Shown in pieces: positions 7,173 to 10,408 of a stretch of 10,408 nucleotides of DNA. This DNA comes from Monoraphidium neglectum (lineage: Eukaryota; Chlorophyta; Chlorophyceae; Sphaeropleales; Selenastraceae), in NCBI RefSeq assembly GCF_000611645.1, contig NW_014012787.1, positions 10,702-21,109 on the forward strand. Direction: 5' to 3'. A program made the translations under genes and the position numbers. Position 1 is the first letter of the stretch. Every line of letters starts with the position of its first letter. The notes beneath the pieces are model-generated. The model had not been told where the DNA came from, made no database searches, and saw only the letters and a list, made by a program, of their open reading frames with translations.

Positions 7173-8765
7173 TCAGACTTCCTCAATCAGGGGCTTTCGC
7201 TTCTGCTTCCTCTTTGCCCGCCCCGGCCCGCTCGCGCCGCCTGCACCCTCCCGACCCTGCTCCTCGCCGCTGCCGCCGCTGCACCCCACCCCATCGCCCA
7301 GCTGAACCCCACCGGCCCCTTTGAAACTCCGCTCTTCTGCGTCTCCCATGACCGCATCGCCGCCGCCGCCGCCGCCGCGACCGCTGCTGCTCGCGCCTGC
7401 GCCGCCCGCGCCTGCGGCATCATCATCACCATCGCCATCGCCAGCGCTGCTGCTGCTGTCGTCGCTGCTGTCGCTGTCCTCCCCACCAGGGTCCGCCAGC
7501 GGCCCCGCCTCTAGCGCTCGCTCCGCCGCCGCCAGAGCGCTGCCGTCTTTGATGTCGAACAGCCCGCAAGCCAGGTCCTATGCGGCAGACGGTTTGGTGC
7601 GGCGAGGGTTGACTCCTGCTAGGGTTTAGGGTTTAGGGCCGGCAGCGTGCGTTCCTGTACAAGCTAGCACGCCAGCGCAGCCCGTGTCAGGGGCAGCACC
7701 GAAGGTGGCACGCCCTGCGTCCTGGGCCTGTGGCACGCCGAACCGCCACGAGCCGCAGTCAGTGCGCGCCCTGCCGCCGCAGCCGCGCTGCTCGTGCGCG
7801 CACCATCTCGATCACGGGTGCGTCCCCGCCCTCCTCCACGTTTTCGATGTCCAGGTCACCCAGTGTCACCTCGCCAGCCTGTTACTCAGAGCAACGGGCG
7901 TGTCAGCAGGGGGTTGCACCCGGGGGTGACGCAAGGGCGGTGCACGCAATTTGCTGACAATGAGTGGAGCCAGGGCCGGGTATGCGACGTTCAACTGGTC
8001 AGTGAAGCAAGGGCGGGGAATGCGGCACGTAGACCCGGCGGCGCTCTTGCCCCCGCTGGTTGTACCGGCGGTTGGCCGGTTTGTCAAACACTGCCCCAAA
8101 CCCTCCCCGGCCGTGTGTGCGGAATTCGCTCAGAATCCCTGCATCAGCGTGCACTCACCTGCAACTGCTGCTCCAGCTGGTGGTTGGCCGCCTGCATCTT
8201 TGGCAGGAAGTCCTGCAGCCGCCCAAGCACTGCAAATTTGGGGAGGGGCACAGATGGGGTCTTTCGGGAAGGGGTGGAGCAGAGCGGGTGCGCAGTGCGG
8301 CCGCAGAGCCCAGTGCGCGAGCCGGCTGTCGTGAAGGGTAGAGATGCGAAGGCAGCAGGCAGAGGGCGAGCCCCAGCCAGCGGCAAGGGCTGCCATTGCC
8401 AAGTCTGCTCAACGGCTCGTGCCAAGCAGCTGATGGCGATCAGCAACGCGCACTGCTTCCCAGCTCACCGCCGCTGCGAGGCACGGCCGATATGTTGGGC
8501 CGCTCAGGTGGCTTCATAAGTAGCTGGCGCTCTGCCAGCAACAAGCGGGGCAGGTCGGGATGTTTGGAAAGGCGCGACGGCGACGCGCAAGCAGCATGCA
8601 GCGAGCGCAGCGGCGGCAGCGTGACGGCGCAAGGCCGGCCGCTTGCGTGTCACGCCGCTGAGCGGTGATGTGGTGCATATGTGACTCACCAAACGAGCTT
8701 ACGCCTCCAGGCTCCAACCGCTCCCGTTTTGGATGCTGCTCGCTGAGCGGCCCCTCTTTCGCCAT
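7173..8765 (-). CDS. NOPCHAP1: NOPCHAP1/C12orf45-like box C/D snoRNP assembly cofactor (DUF4598)
   Basis: Five exons (minus strand): 8765-8690, 8531-8469, 8229-8159, 7878-7804, 7577-7173; 690 nt, 229 residues, with GT-AG introns in matching phases (1,1,0,0). In animals NOPCHAP1 links NOP58 to the RUVBL1/RUVBL2 (R2TP) chaperone in early box C/D snoRNP assembly. The family core is clear across four exons: RQLLMKPP (27-34), VPRSGVLGRLQDFLPKMQAA (42-61), IENVEEG (81-87) and VIEMDLACGLFDI (92-104). Then come an acidic Ser/Asp tract typical of the family (about 128-148), a Gly/Ala-rich disordered stretch with poly-Gly, and a basic nuclear-localisation-like AKRKQKRK (216-223) just before the terminal PLIEEV. 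The human protein is about 185 residues; the extra length is low-complexity linker. The start ATG has good context (AACATGG). Junctions are inferred from frame and motif continuity; orthology is inferred from remembered family pattern, not a search. Confidence 0.85.
7359..7379 (-). repeat. GGC trinucleotide run coding for poly-Gly
   Basis: A run of GGC codons (GCC on the plus strand) in the last exon of the NOPCHAP1-like gene encodes six Gly (about residues 163-168) within the disordered linker. It is a likely site of length variation. Confidence 0.8.
7578..7803 (-). other. NOPCHAP1-like intron 4 (phase 0) with telomere-type repeat
   Basis: Donor GAGATG|GTGCGC and acceptor TGCCGCATAG|GAC. 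Joining gives PVIEMDLACGLFDIKD, matching the family's VIxMDxALF-type motif. Reading through instead stops at 7761-7759. The intron contains a telomere-type repeat about 40 nt before its acceptor. Confidence 0.85.
7621..7638 (+). repeat. Short interstitial telomere-type repeat (TTTAGGG), telo-box on the minus strand
   Basis: AGGGTTTAGGGTTTAGGG is two and a half perfect TTTAGGG units, the plant/Chlorella-type telomere sequence. On the gene's strand it reads as CCCTAAA units and contains a telo-box (AAACCCTAA). It lies in the last intron of the NOPCHAP1-like gene. Confidence 0.85.
7879..8158 (-). other. NOPCHAP1-like intron 3 (phase 0)
   Basis: Donor CAG|GTGAGT and acceptor GAGTAACAG|GCT. Joining gives LEQQLQAGEVTLGDLDIENV. 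Confidence 0.85.
8230..8468 (-). other. NOPCHAP1-like intron 2 (phase 1)
   Basis: Donor GGCG|GTGAGC and acceptor AAATTTGCAG|TGC. Joining creates the Val codon in VPRSGVLGRLQDFLP, restoring the most conserved block of the family. Confidence 0.9.
8532..8689 (-). other. NOPCHAP1-like intron 1 (phase 1)
   Basis: Donor TTTG|GTGAGT and acceptor GCTTGTTGCTGGCAG|AGC after a pyrimidine-rich run. The frame of the second exon meets a TGA upstream with no ATG after it, so this exon needs an upstream partner; joining gives GGVSSFERQLLMKPP. Confidence 0.75.
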
Positions 8766-10327
8766 GTTCGTTGCGTGTGCGAAAACCACGGTGCGGAAGC
8801 TGAAGCAAGCAATTTAATAACGGTGGGTTCTTGCACTGAATCACCGGGTGCAGTACCGGTACAGCAGGTGTGCACACCGCCGCCGTCGCAACCGCAGTGA
8901 CGTGCCACATGTGTGTGATCCAACCAGCAATCGCCTGGCCCCATGGTGGACTAATACTGTGCAGACAGAGAATCATGAGGCAACTTTCTACTTCCTCAAG
9001 GCAGGGCGTCGGACAGATTTGTGCACACGACTTACTTTGTGCAATTCTTACTCGTACCGTACGCACACGCTGACTGTGAGCTTGCGGCAAGGCAAGGGTC
9101 TGGCTCACGTCGAGCCACGCAGCCTCAGGGGCAGGTATCGCTCACACAGCTCATTGGTGTGCCGCCAGTGGAGTCCATGCTGCTCACTCCCACCTTGCAG
9201 TGCCGCCGTGCTGCCCATCACCACACGATTGACTGCACTCCTGCTCTTTGACTTTTAAATGCGACGTTTGATTACACAAAAGGAGGGCAGCATTCGTTCA
9301 GGAATGGCAAAATGACTGTATTATTGGTCGTTGGATTGGAGGCGCGGTGCGGGGCGACCCGTGGCGCTTGCCACCGGCGGTCTACTGTACTGTGCAGCTC
9401 TCGGGTTCCAGACTTCGGCAAGTGATGCAATGCGTGGTGCCGCCAGGACCAAACGCCACAGCGGGCGGAGCCTGCTGACGGCATGCGGGCACCCCTCAAA
9501 AAATCTGACAGCGCCCCGTGCGATCGGGGCGGGGTGGGCACGCGCCGCGGTGGCGGCAAAAAACGGCGAGGCGGCGAGAATACGCGCGATTTAAGTTCGA
9601 GGCAAGTAGGCAGTCCCGGCACTAAATCATTACCAAAGTGCAAGCACAGGCCTGCCAAGTGCACCCCAGTTCAGCCGAGAGCCTGTCGCCCGCCCCTGCC
9701 GCCGCCGCTGGGCGGCGGATGGGGTGCCCACATTCACATGCGGCATTGGGGCGCAACAGGAAGCGAGGGCGAGGGCGGGAAAGAGGATGGACGATTGGAA
9801 GGGTTGGTTGAACGCGAGCCAGAGTGCATGAAGGGCAGGTAACGCCCCGGCCGCCCCACACGCCCGCGCGTGCTGCGTGCGTCGCGGGAAACAGTGTTGC
9901 ACGCCCTTGCCGTCCAGCGCCGCCCGGCCCACGGAGGCGTTTCGATGTCAGCCGTCAGCGGTTGCTTGCCGCGGCATCAAAACGCAGGTTGTGTGCATGA
10001 AGCATCGGCGCACGTGCGTAGGTGAGTGCGCATGTGGTGCATGTGTAAAGGGTATTGCGCAGCCACGCAGGGCCACGCAATTTAAGGCACCTGGGCGATG
10101 CAATAGGCATGACTATGGCCCCGGTCCGCCAAACCAAGCTGCCGTCGCCCATCCAAGCCCGTCAACAAAACTCTGGACTGGCAGACACAAAGCCTGTTGT
10201 GCTCTGCGGTGCGCTGCAAACGCACACCGCTGCCGTTTCAGGTGGGGCGACGGGGTGTATGAGGGCGCAAGTGGCTGGAGGTAGAGACGCCCGGGGTCTG
10301 GGCGGGGGTGCTCGCGTAAGCCTACAA
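8766..10327. other. Intergenic: NOPCHAP1-like 5' region and 3'UTR of the next gene
   Basis: No ORF here shows coding bias or a recognisable domain. On the minus strand it should contain a long 3'UTR from the gene ending at 10328 down to about 9255, then the promoter of the NOPCHAP1-like gene. A weak AT-rich patch on the minus strand (GTTATTAAATT, about 8810-8820) lies some 50 nt before that gene's ATG; I cannot call it a TATA box with confidence. Confidence 0.55.
9272..9276 (-). terminator. Candidate polyadenylation signal TGTAA of the gene ending at 10328
   Basis: Minus-strand TGTAA in the context TTGTGTAATC is the first copy I see downstream of the stop at 10328, implying a 3'UTR of about 1.05 kb. 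That is plausible for chlorophytes, but the motif is short. Confidence 0.35.
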
Positions 10328-10408
10328 TCAGGTGAGCGTGCCGCCACCCTTTGTGGCCTCGCCGTTGGTGGAGCGGGCCACGAAATAGTCCTTGATACGC
10401 GCCTTGAC
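10328..10408 (-). CDS. C-terminal 26 codons of an unidentified gene
   Basis: Read on the minus strand from the window edge, codons are open from 10408 to TGA at 10330-10328. Nearly all end in G or C, as in the other real exons here. The C-terminus contains KARIKDYFVARSTNGEATKG and ends GGTLT. The first part looks like a basic amphipathic helix and the tail is small and polar. I do not recognise the protein. An alternative reading is a plus-strand CAG|GTGAGC donor at 10329-10336, but codon bias favours the minus-strand gene. Confidence 0.5.
   Translation of the reverse strand, partial: VKARIKDYFVARSTNGEATKGGGTLT

Noticed and set aside
7187..7486. 99-residue minus-strand and 102-residue plus-strand ORFs around the Ala/Pro-rich region
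   Set aside because: Both are alternate frames of the last NOPCHAP1-like exon; the frame joined by splicing gives the acidic Ser/Asp tract and basic tail of the family.
7759..7878. Stop codon at 7761-7759 as the end of the NOPCHAP1-like gene
   Set aside because: Reading through the donor gives a VRARAARLRRQGAH tail, whereas splicing at ATG|GTGCGC gives VIEMDLACGLFDI, matching the family. An intron-retention isoform remains possible.
9272..9664. 130-residue minus-strand ORF
   Set aside because: Codon use lacks the G/C-ending bias of real exons, there is no domain, and it lies in the expected 3'UTR of the gene ending at 10328.
1..10408. CRISPR array, tRNA, rRNA or bacterial-type operon
   Set aside because: No regularly spaced direct repeats, cloverleaf or rRNA-like sequence was seen; the window has spliced eukaryotic genes.

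Overview
The window looks like nuclear DNA from a green alga, most likely a chlorophycean. It is GC-rich. Genes are split by many short introns (158 to 331 bp) with GTGAGT/GTAAGT/GTGCGC-type donors and CAG acceptors. Coding exons favour G or C in the third codon position and are rich in Ala, Gly and Gln homopolymers. TGTAA, the typical chlorophyte polyadenylation signal, follows three of the gene ends. A short TTTAGGG tract of plant/algal telomere type is also present. Genus cannot be assigned. No bacterial operon, CRISPR array, rRNA or tRNA gene was recognised.

Layout. (1) Plus strand, 1-1415: the last two visible exons of a large disordered Ala/Gln/Ser/Pro-rich protein of unknown function; its 5' end lies outside. 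(2) 1416-3888: a long gap between convergent genes, holding a GT-rich tract and several TATA-like motifs but no convincing gene. (3) Minus strand, 6085-3889: a complete six-exon gene for a secreted lytic polysaccharide monooxygenase (LPMO, PF03067; closest in pattern to AA15). Every junction keeps frame, and the mature protein starts with the copper-binding His. (4) Minus strand, 8765-7173: a complete five-exon gene for a NOPCHAP1/C12orf45-like (DUF4598) protein, a cofactor of box C/D snoRNP assembly. Four of its five exons are 63 to 76 nt, so no single long ORF shows it. Its last intron carries the telomere-type repeat. (5) Minus strand, 10408-10328: the last 26 codons of an unidentified gene, whose 3'UTR probably runs to a TGTAA signal near 9272.

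Three genes run head to tail on the minus strand and the first gene converges on them. They are independent eukaryotic transcription units, and nothing indicates a joint pathway. The two complete gene models are the main result. They were built by hand from frame, splice-site and family-motif consistency, without database search or transcript data.
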